Positions 9,117-18,082 of a stretch of DNA of 64,000 bases are shown here, in pieces. Both the position numbers and the translations under genes were made by a program. The notes under the pieces are model-generated. The model did no database searches, was not told the DNA's origin, and saw only the letters and a list, made by a program, of their open reading frames with translations. Numbering within the stretch: the stretch's first letter is position 1; each line of letters begins with the position of its first letter. The DNA comes from Oligosphaera ethanolica (GTDB lineage Bacteria; Verrucomicrobiota; Lentisphaeria; Oligosphaerales; Oligosphaeraceae), in contig NZ_JAUSVL010000001.1 of NCBI RefSeq assembly GCF_030814695.1, positions 806,001 through 870,000 of the forward strand, in the 5' to 3' direction.

Positions 9117-10931
9117 TCAGCCTTTGTCGTCACTGGCTCGTAATACGGCGACGAAGGCCTCCGGCGGAATATTGACATTGCCGACTTCCTTCATGCGTTT
9201 CTTGCCCTCTTTCTGCTTGTCCAGCAGCTTGCGTTTGCGGGTGATGTCACCACCGTAGCATTTTGCCAAGACGTTCTTGCGCAGCTGCCGCACGTCTTCG
9301 CGGGCGATGATGCGACCGCCGACGGCGCCTTGGATGGCGACCTTGAACATCTGCGGGGGAATGGCCTCACGCAGGCGTTCGCAGATCATGCGGGCCCGGT
9401 ACACGGCACGGTCGGCGTGAACAATGGACGCAAAGGCGTCCACCGGCTCGCTGTTGACCAGGATTTCAAGCTTGACGGTCGGGCTGGTCTCGTAACCATC
9501 GGGCTCGTAGTCCATGCTGCCGTAGCCACGGGTGACAGTCTTGAGCTTGTCGTAGAAATCGAGCACGATTTCATGCAGCGGCAGACGCGCGGTGATCATG
9601 ACGTGGATGTGATCGACATTGTCGGTCTTGAGACAGATGCCACGCTTGTCCATCACCAGGTTCATGATGGCGCCAAGATAGGTCGCCGGAGCAATGATCT
9701 GTGATTTGATCATCGGCTCTTCGACGTGGCTGATGTGGCTGGGGTCGGGCATATGCAGGGGGTTGTCCACTTCCTTCATGCTGCCGTCGCGCATGAACAC
9801 GTGGTAGATGACGCTGGGATAGGTCAGCAGCAACTCCATGTTGTATTCGCGGCGCAGGCGCTCCTGGACGATTTCCATGTGCAGCAGGCCCAGAAAACCG
9901 CAGCGGAAGCCCGCGCCCAAGGCGATGGAGCTCTCCGGCTGGGCCACGAAGGCCGAGTCATTCAGGCGCAGCTTGGCGATATTGGCCTTCAGCGCCTCGT
10001 AGTCGGCGGTGTCGATCGGGTAAATGCCGCTGAAAACCATCGGCCGTACGTGCTGGAAACCCGCCAGCGGCTGCTTGCAGGCCCGCAGATAGCCCGTAAT
10101 GGTATCGCCGACATGAATGTCGCCCGGCGTCTTGATCGTCGTGATGATGTAGCCGACTTCCCCCTGCAGCAGCGACGCCGACGGCTTCATGCCGGGGCTG
10201 AAATAGCCCACTTCCTTGACCTCGGTGGTCAGGTCCGTATTGAAAAAGCGGATGGACTCGCCGACTTTGACGCTACCATTGACCACCCGTACAAAAGACA
10301 CCACGCCGCGATAGACGTCGTACACCGAGTCAAAAACCAGCGCCTGCAAGGGCTGCGCCGGATCGGTTTCCGGCGGCGGCACGCGGGCGACCACGGCCTC
10401 CAGCAGTTCCTTCACCCCCATACCGCTCTTGGCCGACACTTTGAGGACTTCGTCCCGCGGGATGGCCAAGAGCTCTTCGACCTGTTCCAAGCACATATCG
10501 ACGTCGGCCGCCGGGAGGTCGATCTTGTTGATCACCGGGATGATGGTGAGTTTCTGATGCAAGGCCAGGTTGGCGTTGGCCAGCGTCTGCGCTTGCACGC
10601 CCTGCGCGGCGTCAATCAGCAGAATCGCGCCTTCGCAGGCCGCCAGACTGCGGCTGACTTCGTAACTGAAGTCCACGTGCCCGGGAGTGTCAATCAGATT
10701 GAAGACATACGTGCGCCCGTCGTCAGCATCGTAGTGCATCCGCACAGGATGGGATTTGATGGTGATGCCGCGCTCGCGCTCAAGGTCCATGGCGTCCAGC
10801 ACCTGATCATGAAAGGTGCGTTCTTCAATGGTCTTGGTGTGCAGCAGAAAACGGTCGGCAAGGGTCGATTTGCCGTGGTCGATATGGGCAATGATAGAAA
10901 AATTGCGGATATTGGTGAGCTTCTCTGGCAT
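9117..10931 (-). CDS. lepA: Elongation factor 4 (back-translocating GTPase LepA)
   Basis: 604 residues, the normal length for LepA. GTPase motifs are clear: AHIDHGKST (G1, near residue 17), DTPGHVDF (G3) and NKIDLP (G4). The C-terminal LepA-specific domain is also recognisable (AKCYGGDITRKRKLL). EF4 binds ribosomes and acts on stalled or mis-translocated complexes. The gene lies upstream of lepB with a 17-bp gap and downstream of lptF/G and bamA on the minus strand, so all four may be read together. No strong ribosome site precedes the ATG (upstream is ACACGGACCTCC). Confidence 0.97.
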   Translation of the reverse strand: MPEKLTNIRNFSIIAHIDHGKSTLADRFLLHTKTIEERTFHDQVLDAMDLERERGITIKSHPVRMHYDADDGRTYVFNLIDTPGHVDFSYEVSRSLAACEGAILLIDAAQGVQAQTLANANLALHQKLTIIPVINKIDLPAADVDMCLEQVEELLAIPRDEVLKVSAKSGMGVKELLEAVVARVPPPETDPAQPLQALVFDSVYDVYRGVVSFVRVVNGSVKVGESIRFFNTDLTTEVKEVGYFSPGMKPSASLLQGEVGYIITTIKTPGDIHVGDTITGYLRACKQPLAGFQHVRPMVFSGIYPIDTADYEALKANIAKLRLNDSAFVAQPESSIALGAGFRCGFLGLLHMEIVQERLRREYNMELLLTYPSVIYHVFMRDGSMKEVDNPLHMPDPSHISHVEEPMIKSQIIAPATYLGAIMNLVMDKRGICLKTDNVDHIHVMITARLPLHEIVLDFYDKLKTVTRGYGSMDYEPDGYETSPTVKLEILVNSEPVDAFASIVHADRAVYRARMICERLREAIPPQMFKVAIQGAVGGRIIAREDVRQLRKNVLAKCYGGDITRKRKLLDKQKEGKKRMKEVGNVNIPPEAFVAVLRASDDKG

Positions 10932-10985
10932 GGAGGTCCGTGTGTTCTTTCTTCGGCTGGCGTCGTAATGGCGGCAATGAATGAT

Positions 10986-12083
10986 TTAGTGGCGACTGAT
11001 GCGCTGGATGACCCACAGGCCGCCCAGCTGATAGATGAAATTCGGCAACCAGATGATGATCTGGGGATGATAACGGCTGTCCGCAAGGGCGTCGGCCAAC
11101 AGCACAAAGGCGTAGAATCCCAGGGCCAACAACACGCACAGCAGGAGCCCCACCGAAAGCTCAGAGCGCTTGCTGCGAATCCCGAAAGGCAGCCCTAGCA
11201 GCAGGAAGGAAAAAGGCGACAGGGCCAGCGACAGGCGCGACTGCAGCGCCAATAGGTGCTCGGTGACATCACGGCCGGCCTCCTGCTCCAGACGGATCTG
11301 GCTGACCAGCATGCTGCCATCCATGTACTTGGTTTTTCGCGACAGGCTTTTGCGGTCCTGCGACAGACCGTAGGCCATGGGCAAACGGATGGACTTGGCC
11401 GCCAGGAAGCGCCGGGGCGCGTCCGCAGCCGGGGCCAACTGCGAATCCATCACCGTGGCGTCATCCAGTTCGAGATACACCATGCGCTCCTCAGCATGCA
11501 CCACTACCCGGCCGCGCCGCGCCGTGATGTCCTGGACCTTCTCGCCATCCTTGCCCAGCATGAACATGTGGATGTCGTACAACTCGTCACCATCGCGTCG
11601 ACCGACCCGGATCGGGCATTGAGGAAAGATGTTGACAAAGCCGCCGGGCTCCAACAGCGCCAGCGGTGAGCTGGCCAAGGCCGACCAGCGCAGCTGCTCG
11701 GCGCGATACCGGCAGAGCGGCGTCACCCACAGCGATAGCCAGACACACAGGCCACTCAAGACGAAACTCAGCACGAGCCCCGGCGCGACAATCTGCCACA
11801 AGCCAATGCCGTTGGCCTTCATCGCGCAGAGCTCGTTGTCCGCCGACATGCGGCTGAACACCAGCACGGTGGCCACCAGCATGGCCAGCGGCAGGGTGAA
11901 GCGCAACATGTCGGGAACCAGATAGAGCAGGTAACGGCAGAGCAGCCAGGGCGACACGCCGCGAGAGATGAGATCAAAGGCGCGGAAGAACTGCCCCGAC
12001 AGCATGACAAAGGTCAGAATGCCGACGGCCATCAGCATGCTGACTATCATGTTTTTCGCAATGTAGCGGTTCAATATGCGCAT
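10986..12083 (-). CDS. LPS export permease of the LptF/LptG (YjgP/YjgQ) family
   Basis: 365 residues from the ATG at 12083 (MRILNRYIAKN, typical for the family); a TTG at 12104 would add seven residues and lacks a better ribosome site. Three membrane helices at the N-terminus, a periplasmic beta-jellyroll-like middle (about 135-270) and three C-terminal helices match LptF/LptG, which with LptB2 extract LPS from the inner membrane. Only one of the usual two permeases is here, and which of the pair it represents cannot be decided by eye. It lies between bamA and lepA on the same strand. Confidence 0.88.
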   Translation of the reverse strand: MRILNRYIAKNMIVSMLMAVGILTFVMLSGQFFRAFDLISRGVSPWLLCRYLLYLVPDMLRFTLPLAMLVATVLVFSRMSADNELCAMKANGIGLWQIVAPGLVLSFVLSGLCVWLSLWVTPLCRYRAEQLRWSALASSPLALLEPGGFVNIFPQCPIRVGRRDGDELYDIHMFMLGKDGEKVQDITARRGRVVVHAEERMVYLELDDATVMDSQLAPAADAPRRFLAAKSIRLPMAYGLSQDRKSLSRKTKYMDGSMLVSQIRLEQEAGRDVTEHLLALQSRLSLALSPFSFLLLGLPFGIRSKRSELSVGLLLCVLLALGFYAFVLLADALADSRYHPQIIIWLPNFIYQLGGLWVIQRISRH

Positions 12084-12109
12084 AGAATCAACAAGCTCTG
12101 TCAAGAAAT

Positions 12110-12146
12110 AGCCGGCGGCCGAGGCAATTCCCTCGCCGCCGGCTCA
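12110..12146 (-). terminator. Strong hairpin between bamA and lptF/G
   Basis: AGCCGGCGGC and GCCGCCGGCT arms, extended by CGAGG/CCTCG, flank a short AATT-containing loop. Downstream on the minus strand is only a weak T-rich stretch (ATTTCTT), so this may attenuate rather than fully end bamA transcription. Confidence 0.5.
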
Positions 12147-12186
12147 AGCTACGCGGCCCGGCCATGGTGGCTGCGGCCGTTCAGCG

Positions 12187-14553
12187 TCAGTAGGTATAAC
12201 CGATATTGAAATGGAAGCGGCCGCTCTTGCCGTCCAAGTGATCGTAGTCCGTACTCACCGGCACGCCATAGTACAGACTGATGGGCAGCGCCCGGAACTG
12301 GATGCCCAAGCCGACACTCATGTTCAGCTTGGAGATGTCGGTGTCAAACTCATCCCACCAGACATTGCCGATGTCCGTAAAGACGCTGAAGAACATGAAG
12401 TCCTTGACCGGCATGAGAATCTCGACGGAGCCCAGCAGCATGCTGTTGCCGCCCATGGGGTTTTCGTACTGATCAATGGGGCTGACATCGCGGCGTTTGA
12501 AGCCGCGCAGGGAGCCGACGCCGCCAGCAAAATAGCGATCGAAGATCGCCGGGTCGTCGCTGGTCGTTGACGAATATTCTGCGGAGAGCTTCAACACCAG
12601 GTCACGGACCAGTGGGCGGTACATGGCGCCGCCGAGGCTAAAGCGGCCATAGGTCTCGTAGCTGCCGAAGGCCTCGGTCACCATTTCGCTCTGCAGGGTC
12701 ACCAGCGAACCATCGCGGGGGAAGTAAAATGCGTCGCGAGTGTCGCGGCTCAACCGCAGAATCAGGCGATTGGCCCATTCGTCGCCCTCTTCGTCCTGGA
12801 TGGTGCGGTTGCGGACATAGTCCCAGTCACCAGGCACCAGGTCGTTCGGGTCGAGGTCATCAACGTCAGATATGTCGACATTTTCGATGCGAAAGCCCAC
12901 GCCCATGCGCCACGACTCAATATGCTCCGTGCCGGGTATGCGGAAGGCCAGCGGCCAGGACAGCATCATGCCGCCACCGACATTGCGCTGGTCGTATTCG
13001 TCTTCAAAGCGGTTGCGCAGGAACAGGTCGGTGCCCAGTTCCAGACGCCGGTCGAAGAGCCAGGGCTCGACATGCGAGATGGTGATATTCGACACTTCGG
13101 CACCGCCCTGCAGACGCAGGCGGAGGCGCTGACCGGCACCCTTCGGCGGCCAGTTGAAAAGACGCGCAATATCAAAATTCGACTCGGTGAACTCGATAAA
13201 GCCAATCACCGAATCCTCGGTGGAGTAGCCCGCACCGAGGGACACATGCCCGGTGGGCTTTTCTGACAATTCAATGCGCAGGTCCTTGAGTTCCGCCATT
13301 TCGGTCGCCACCGGCACGATCTCCACCCGTTCGAAGTAGCCGAGGTTGTCCAGGCGGGCTTTGGAGAGGCGGATTTTGCCCAGGTCGCCAAGTTCGTCCG
13401 GCTGGATGGCCAGCTCGCGGCGGACAACGCGGTCTTGGGTGATTTCATTGCCGACGATGGCGATGTCGCGGATGCGACTCGGGCTGCCTTCGGTGACGCG
13501 GTAAGCAATATCGACCAGTTGTTTTTCACTGTCCTTGGTGTGGACGGGATAGAAGCGCAGGTCCATGTAGCCAAGGCGTTCGTATTCGGCCTTCATGATG
13601 TTGAGGTCGGCGGTTTCCTGATTGGCGTCGTGGATCATGCCTGAACGCAGCTTCGTCAACGCCAGCAGCTTTTCTGCGGTAAACAGCTGAGCGCCCTCAA
13701 TGCTGACGTTGCGAACGGTGTATGGCTTGCCTTCCTGCAACTTGAAGATCAGTACCACCCACTTGTTGCTAGCGTCGTAGCGTTGTTCGACGGCCTCGAC
13801 GGCGAAGTCCATGTAGCCCTTGGTGCCATAGAGCGTCTTGAGCTGATCCTTGTCCAAAACCAGCTGCTGCTCGTTGTAGTAGTTGCCAAAGCGGAAGATG
13901 TAGCGCCACCACTGCCGCTTGGTGACCATGGCTTCCTGCAGTTCAGCGGCGGTAAATACTGTATTACCGACAAACTCCACGCCCTCAAGCTTGCTACGCT
14001 GCTCTTCGCGGACCACGTAGGTCACGTCAACGCCAACGCCGCTTTCCGGCTTGCTCTGCAGGGAGGCGACTTCCGTCCCATAATAACCGGCATCGCGGTA
14101 CTTGCTGAGGATGGCATTGCGGTCTTTGGCCAGCACCGTTTCGTCTACATAGCGGCCGGGTTCGAGGGTGATGAGCTTGCGCAGCTTACTGGTCTTGTAG
14201 ATGTCGTTGCCCTGGATAACGATGTTGCGGACCAACGGTTTGGGCTTGAGCAGGTAGGACACGTTCACCGCGCCGTCAGCTAGGGGATCGACCTGCGTGC
14301 GCACATCCTCAAAGGCGCCGACTTTCACCAGCGCGCGGATGTCATCGCTGAGCATCTGCGGATCGAATTCCGCGCCGACCTTGGTTTTGATCACCTGATA
14401 GACCATCTCCTCCAGGGTGCTCTGCACCAACTCCGCAGTAGTGGCCTTGATGCTGATGCTCTTTACCGGCACCGCAATGGCGGCCGTTTCGGCAAGCGCT
14501 AGCATAAGACCGACGCAAATCATGCGGTGGAACAACATTCTTGCTTTCTGCAT
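12187..14553 (-). CDS. bamA: Outer membrane protein assembly factor BamA
   Basis: 788 residues. A signal peptide covers about residues 1-28 (ICVGLMLALAETAAIA). About five POTRA domains follow to residue 420, seen as repeated patterns such as GNDIYKTSKLRKLI, GNTVFTAAELQEAM and GNEITQDRVVRREL. The C-terminal half is a beta-barrel with GGVGSLRGFKRRD, the VRGF-type loop 6 motif that packs inside the barrel, and ends in an alternating aromatic strand (FHFNIGYTY). BamA inserts beta-barrel proteins in the outer membrane. Its presence shows that the organism is diderm. It precedes lptF/G and the lep genes on the same strand. Confidence 0.96.
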   Translation of the reverse strand: MQKARMLFHRMICVGLMLALAETAAIAVPVKSISIKATTAELVQSTLEEMVYQVIKTKVGAEFDPQMLSDDIRALVKVGAFEDVRTQVDPLADGAVNVSYLLKPKPLVRNIVIQGNDIYKTSKLRKLITLEPGRYVDETVLAKDRNAILSKYRDAGYYGTEVASLQSKPESGVGVDVTYVVREEQRSKLEGVEFVGNTVFTAAELQEAMVTKRQWWRYIFRFGNYYNEQQLVLDKDQLKTLYGTKGYMDFAVEAVEQRYDASNKWVVLIFKLQEGKPYTVRNVSIEGAQLFTAEKLLALTKLRSGMIHDANQETADLNIMKAEYERLGYMDLRFYPVHTKDSEKQLVDIAYRVTEGSPSRIRDIAIVGNEITQDRVVRRELAIQPDELGDLGKIRLSKARLDNLGYFERVEIVPVATEMAELKDLRIELSEKPTGHVSLGAGYSTEDSVIGFIEFTESNFDIARLFNWPPKGAGQRLRLRLQGGAEVSNITISHVEPWLFDRRLELGTDLFLRNRFEDEYDQRNVGGGMMLSWPLAFRIPGTEHIESWRMGVGFRIENVDISDVDDLDPNDLVPGDWDYVRNRTIQDEEGDEWANRLILRLSRDTRDAFYFPRDGSLVTLQSEMVTEAFGSYETYGRFSLGGAMYRPLVRDLVLKLSAEYSSTTSDDPAIFDRYFAGGVGSLRGFKRRDVSPIDQYENPMGGNSMLLGSVEILMPVKDFMFFSVFTDIGNVWWDEFDTDISKLNMSVGLGIQFRALPISLYYGVPVSTDYDHLDGKSGRFHFNIGYTY

Positions 14554-14684
14554 GCTCTTCTCCCGAAAAGGTGTGGATGCTACAAAACAACCAAGTGAGG
14601 AAAAATCGTTGGTGTGGCCAAGACTGACAACAGTGGCGTGTAATGTAAATGACCGAGGTCATTATACAATAAACGCCTGGCTAA

Positions 14685-15713
14685 TCAACGCAGGCCGGCC
14701 GTCTCGTCCAGACCACACATGATGTTCATGCATTGGATGGCCTGCCCCGACGCGCCCTTGGTGAGATTGTCGATCGCGCTGCTGACCAACAGGCGGCCAG
14801 TGCGTTGATCGAAGACGCAGCCGATTTCACACATGTTCGTCATCGTCACATGCTTGGTGTCAGCCAACTCGCCCGCCGCCAGAATCCGCACGAAGGGCTT
14901 GCCGTCGTAGGCGGCGTGGAGCGCCGCCAGGGCCTTGTCTGTCGTGCAACCGGTGCGACCGTGGAACAGTATCGTCGAGTGGATACCACGATTCACCGGT
15001 ATCAGGTGCGGGATGAAATTCATGGTGATTGCCGGCACGCCCGCCGCAACCGCCAGTTCCTGCTCTATTTCCGGCAAATGGCGATGACCCGTCACCGAAT
15101 AGGGACGGATGCTCTCGTTGCACTCGGGGAAGATGTAGGGCAGATCGACCTTGCGGCCCGCGCCAGACACGCCACTGAGCGATATCGCCTCAACGCCAGT
15201 GGTCTCCACCAGACCCGACGCCAACAGCGCTGAGCCAGGCAGGATAATGCTGGTGGGATAACAGCCCGCGCAGGCAACCAGCTCGGCGCCCCGCAGCGCC
15301 GAGCCATAGCGTTCTGGCAAGCCGTATACGGCTTTGCTCAACAATTCCGGCGCCGGATGCTCGCTCTTGTAATACTTTGCGTATACCGCCGTGTCCCGCA
15401 GCCGGAAGTCCGCACTGATGTCAACCACCTTCACGCCATGCGCCAGCAGGGGCGCGGCAAACTCGGCCGCCAGACCGTGTGGCAACGCCAGAAAGGCAAG
15501 GTCCACCAGCTCGGCAAAGCTCGCCACATCCGGCGCCATGAAATTCAGCGGGCATTCACGATAGCGGGGAAAGGCCGTACCCACTGGCTGACCAGCGTAT
15601 TGCCGCGACGTAATGCAGGTCAACTCAACCGCTGGATGCTGCAACAACAGCCGCAGTAACTCTTCACCGGCGTAGCCCGATGCACCGACAATGCCAACGC
15701 GGATCTTCGACAT
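14685..15713 (-). CDS. argC: N-acetyl-gamma-glutamyl-phosphate reductase
   Basis: 342 residues, the family length. The N-terminal NADP-binding motif GASGYAGEELLRLL and the active-site cysteine in ACAGCYPTS (about residue 148) define ArgC, which reduces N-acetylglutamyl phosphate to the semialdehyde in arginine synthesis. The GRTGCTTDKALAALHAAY region is part of the C-terminal catalytic domain. No other arg gene is close; the gene follows rpsI after a terminator and so is probably transcribed on its own. Confidence 0.96.
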   Translation of the reverse strand: MSKIRVGIVGASGYAGEELLRLLLQHPAVELTCITSRQYAGQPVGTAFPRYRECPLNFMAPDVASFAELVDLAFLALPHGLAAEFAAPLLAHGVKVVDISADFRLRDTAVYAKYYKSEHPAPELLSKAVYGLPERYGSALRGAELVACAGCYPTSIILPGSALLASGLVETTGVEAISLSGVSGAGRKVDLPYIFPECNESIRPYSVTGHRHLPEIEQELAVAAGVPAITMNFIPHLIPVNRGIHSTILFHGRTGCTTDKALAALHAAYDGKPFVRILAAGELADTKHVTMTNMCEIGCVFDQRTGRLLVSSAIDNLTKGASGQAIQCMNIMCGLDETAGLR

Positions 15714-15835
15714 GATTGCGGACCTCTCACTTTCTGAACACTAACCGACTTTGCGTGGCGTCAGTAGCCACGCGGAAACGAGACTGCGGGGCCCACCGAC
15801 CAGCCAGAGCCCATCGCGCTATCAGCTCCATGAAC

Positions 15836-15875
15836 AAAAAAACCGGAACCGGCGATACACGATCGCCGGATCCGG
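15836..15875 (-). terminator. Rho-independent terminator of rplM-rpsI
   Basis: On the minus strand, CCGGATCCGGCGAT pairs with ATCGCCGGTTCCGG around a five-base loop with one mismatch, and seven T follow (15836-15842). It lies 28 bp past the rpsI stop. Confidence 0.88.
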
Positions 15876-15903
15876 AGCACAAGAAAACATTAGCCGAAAA
15901 CAA

Positions 15904-16299
15904 TTAGCGCTTGGAGAACTGGAAGCGCTTGCGGGCTCCGGGTTGGCCGGGCTTTTTACGCTCTTTCTCACGGGAGTCACGGGTAAGCATACCGGCGGCT
16001 TTGAGCACGGCACGCAGTTCGGGTTTGTGAATTTCCAGCGCACGGGCAATGCCGTGGCGGACCGCGCCAGCCTGGCCGGCCTGACCACCACCGTCAAGGG
16101 TGATGGTCAAATCAAATTCGCTGCCCAGGCCAGTGATCTGGTACGGCTGCGTGGCATAGCCACGAAGAGTCTCAGTCGGAAAATAATCCTCAAACGACCG
16201 GCGGTTGATGACGATCTTACCAGTGCCGGGCTTCATATGAACACGGGCACTGGCAGACTTGCGGCGGCCAATGGCATGAATCACTTCGTTCTCTGACAT
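15904..16299 (-). CDS. rpsI: 30S ribosomal protein S9
   Basis: 131 residues starting at MSENEVIHAIGRRKSA; the AGGAGCAAAGGA stretch just upstream fixes this start rather than a more distal in-frame one. GRRKSASARV at the N-terminus and the basic tail GARKRFQFSKR are hallmarks of S9, whose tail reaches the decoding P site. It follows rplM by 43 bp in the universal rplM-rpsI pair. Confidence 0.98.
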   Translation of the reverse strand: MSENEVIHAIGRRKSASARVHMKPGTGKIVINRRSFEDYFPTETLRGYATQPYQITGLGSEFDLTITLDGGGQAGQAGAVRHGIARALEIHKPELRAVLKAAGMLTRDSREKERKKPGQPGARKRFQFSKR

Positions 16300-16342
16300 G
16301 CTGAAATCCTTTGCTCCTGACACTATGATAAGTACAAATTCA

Positions 16343-16774
16343 TTACTTGACGTTGAATGCTTCGACCTTCTGTGCCGCGTGCGGATGCTCGGGACCGGCA
16401 TAGACTTTCAGCTTGGAGAACTGGGCACGGCCCAAACGACCTTTGGGCATCATCCCCCACACGGCGTCACGAATCAGACGGGTGGGATTCTTCGCGCGGA
16501 CAACGTCAGCCGTCTGGCGCTTCAAACCGTCCGTGTAACCGGAGTAGTCCTGGTAAATCTTTTGCGTGTCTTTCTTGCCGGTCATGACGACCTTTTCGGC
16601 ATTGACCACGACAATGAAATCACCACAATCCAAATGAGGCGTGAAGCAAGCCTTGTCCTTGCCCCGTAACGCATTGGCAATTTGCACCGCCAAACGTCCC
16701 AGAACCTGTTTTTCAGCATTCACCACGTACCACTTGCGCTCGATTTCGTCAACTTTGGGCAAAAATGTCTTCAT
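16343..16774 (-). CDS. rplM: 50S ribosomal protein L13
   Basis: 143 residues of normal length. The N-terminal KWYVVNAEKQVLGRLA and the motif GMMPKGRLGRAQFSKLKVY are typical L13. L13 is an early-assembling 50S protein. It leads the rplM-rpsI operon, and a possible promoter lies about 60-90 bp upstream. Confidence 0.98.
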   Translation of the reverse strand: MKTFLPKVDEIERKWYVVNAEKQVLGRLAVQIANALRGKDKACFTPHLDCGDFIVVVNAEKVVMTGKKDTQKIYQDYSGYTDGLKRQTADVVRAKNPTRLIRDAVWGMMPKGRLGRAQFSKLKVYAGPEHPHAAQKVEAFNVK

Positions 16775-16831
16775 GATTCCAACTCAGCTATGTATGTGTT
16801 CCCGTTCACTTGGCAGACATGCAAAGAGCAA

Positions 16832-16861
16832 ATAATTTAAGGGCCATTAGCCGTTTTGCAA
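16832..16861 (-). promoter_or_regulatory. Possible sigma70-type promoter of rplM-rpsI
   Basis: On the minus strand a TTGCAA at 16856-16861 is spaced 18 bp from AATTAT at 16832-16837; each box matches four of six consensus bases. The region is locally AT-rich against a GC-rich background. Confidence 0.35.
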
Positions 16862-16911
16862 ATCATCGCGACCCCTTTCACAGCCTTTTTCGTAATCCCT
16901 CACTTATTGAT

Positions 16912-17143
16912 AATGGACGCACGGCATGCCGCCGACGTCAACCCCGGGTAAGTAAGTGAGTTCCATTGCCTCTTTGGCCCCAGTCAGCTTCGCCGACTGG
17001 GGCCAAAGAGGCCGAGGAACACGAACAATACTGGCGCTTTACCCAGGGCGACGCTCCGCCTTCGGCGTCGCTTGCCCTGGGCTGGTATGCTTCGCGCTTT
17101 CAGCGCTTCTGCCGCTTCGCGGCCTGGGATGCCTGGCGTGCGC
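16912..17143 (+). repeat. 232-bp dispersed double-hairpin element, copy 1
   Basis: The same 232 bp recurs at 57812-58043 in the same orientation, and part of it recurs inverted at 53690-53810. It contains a perfect hairpin with 18-bp arms (GCCTCTTTGGCCCCAGTC at 16968-16985, complement at 16995-17012) and a second around 17042-17083 (CCCAGGGC ... GCCCTGGG). No reading frame is conserved. It fills most of the 411-bp spacer between rplM and the next gene. Confidence 0.9.
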
Positions 17144-17185
17144 CCCGCTCGAATAGCGTTCTTGCTCTTTCTCAAGCCTGATGCC

Positions 17186-18034
17186 CTACCGGCCATCGTC
17201 ATTGAGCATAGCCAGTGCGGGCCAGTTCTTCAGCTCCCTACAGGCAAAACGCCAAAGCAGGGTCAGCTCCAGCTCAAGGCCGTTGACGGCGCTGTATTCC
17301 TGCCGACGGCGACGCGCGCCCAGCACACTTTCCACACAGCCGGCGCCGGCGGGCAGGCGTAGCCGCGCGACGGCCTGGCCAGCGCTGCCAACCACACTGC
17401 ACAGCGCTTCGCCGGCGACCAGCGGCGACGCCAAAACCGTCGCCGACAAGCCCTGCCCGCAAACGCCACCCGTGCCAGACAAAACACCCTGTCCACCCTG
17501 TCCACCCTGTCCACCCTGTCCACCGTTTGTGGCGGTGCCCTCCGCCAGCCAGCGCAAGACATCGTCAGCGAACCACTGGTAGCGGCGAGACGGCCCCGCT
17601 TCGTCGCCCCAGGTCCAGTCGACTTCAAGTATCTCGCCGAGGCAGCCGCCACTGATCAGTTCCTTGAGACTCGCCAGCGCCGGCAGGACCCGCCAGGCGC
17701 CGAGGACGCATGTCGGCAGGCGCCGTTTGCTCGTCGCAGCGGCGAGCTGGTCGAGCCAGCGTGGATCGTCGTCAGGCGCGCCATCGGCGGCTGTCGTATC
17801 GGGCCAGGCGCAGGCAATAGGCCATTTGAGGCGCAGCAATTCACGTAGCCACTGCGCGCGTGCTTCACCAGCCACATGCAGCAGCACGCAGCGCGGACGG
17901 ACCGGCATGGCCGCCAACTGCGGCGGCGGCGCTGACGCCGAGAGGCTGAAAACGCCAGGCCGCGCCAGAACGCTGCGTCCAAAAGAAGGCACGCTGCCGT
18001 CGTCTATGAAAAGAATGTCGTTTTCTACCTGCAT
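17186..18034 (-). CDS. Degenerate Gfo/Idh/MocA-like protein with in-frame GGQ repeat
   Basis: 282 residues from the ATG at 18034, chosen because GAGGA lies five bases upstream; longer starts at 18049 and 18064 have no such site. The middle stretch LPALASLKELISGGCLGEILEVDWTWG, quoted here around residues 125-150, looks like the second half of Gfo/Idh/MocA oxidoreductases ('l..l.elI..G.lGei..v'). No clear Rossmann GxGxxG motif is seen at the N-terminus, so catalytic activity is doubtful. At about 170-183 four GGQ triplets are encoded by a 9-bp tandem repeat. It is preceded by the M16 protease gene (gap 48 bp). Function unknown. Confidence 0.55.
   Translation of the reverse strand: MQVENDILFIDDGSVPSFGRSVLARPGVFSLSASAPPPQLAAMPVRPRCVLLHVAGEARAQWLRELLRLKWPIACAWPDTTAADGAPDDDPRWLDQLAAATSKRRLPTCVLGAWRVLPALASLKELISGGCLGEILEVDWTWGDEAGPSRRYQWFADDVLRWLAEGTATNGGQGGQGGQGGQGVLSGTGGVCGQGLSATVLASPLVAGEALCSVVGSAGQAVARLRLPAGAGCVESVLGARRRRQEYSAVNGLELELTLLWRFACRELKNWPALAMLNDDGR
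17486..17524 (-). repeat. In-frame 9-bp tandem repeat inside a coding region
   Basis: Four and a third copies of ACCCTGTCC on the plus strand (GGACAGGGT on the minus strand). The period of nine keeps the frame and encodes repeated Gly-Gly-Gln, so copy-number change would lengthen or shorten a loop without a frameshift. Confidence 0.9.
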
Positions 18035-18082
18035 GTCATTCCTCGGCATAATTCGCGAGCGCATGGGTGATGCGGGTCGTGG

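Noticed and set aside
7768..9258. Long plus-strand open frame opposite lepB
   Set aside because: It is antisense to a clear signal peptidase I gene with its catalytic residues, and is open because of GC-rich codon bias.
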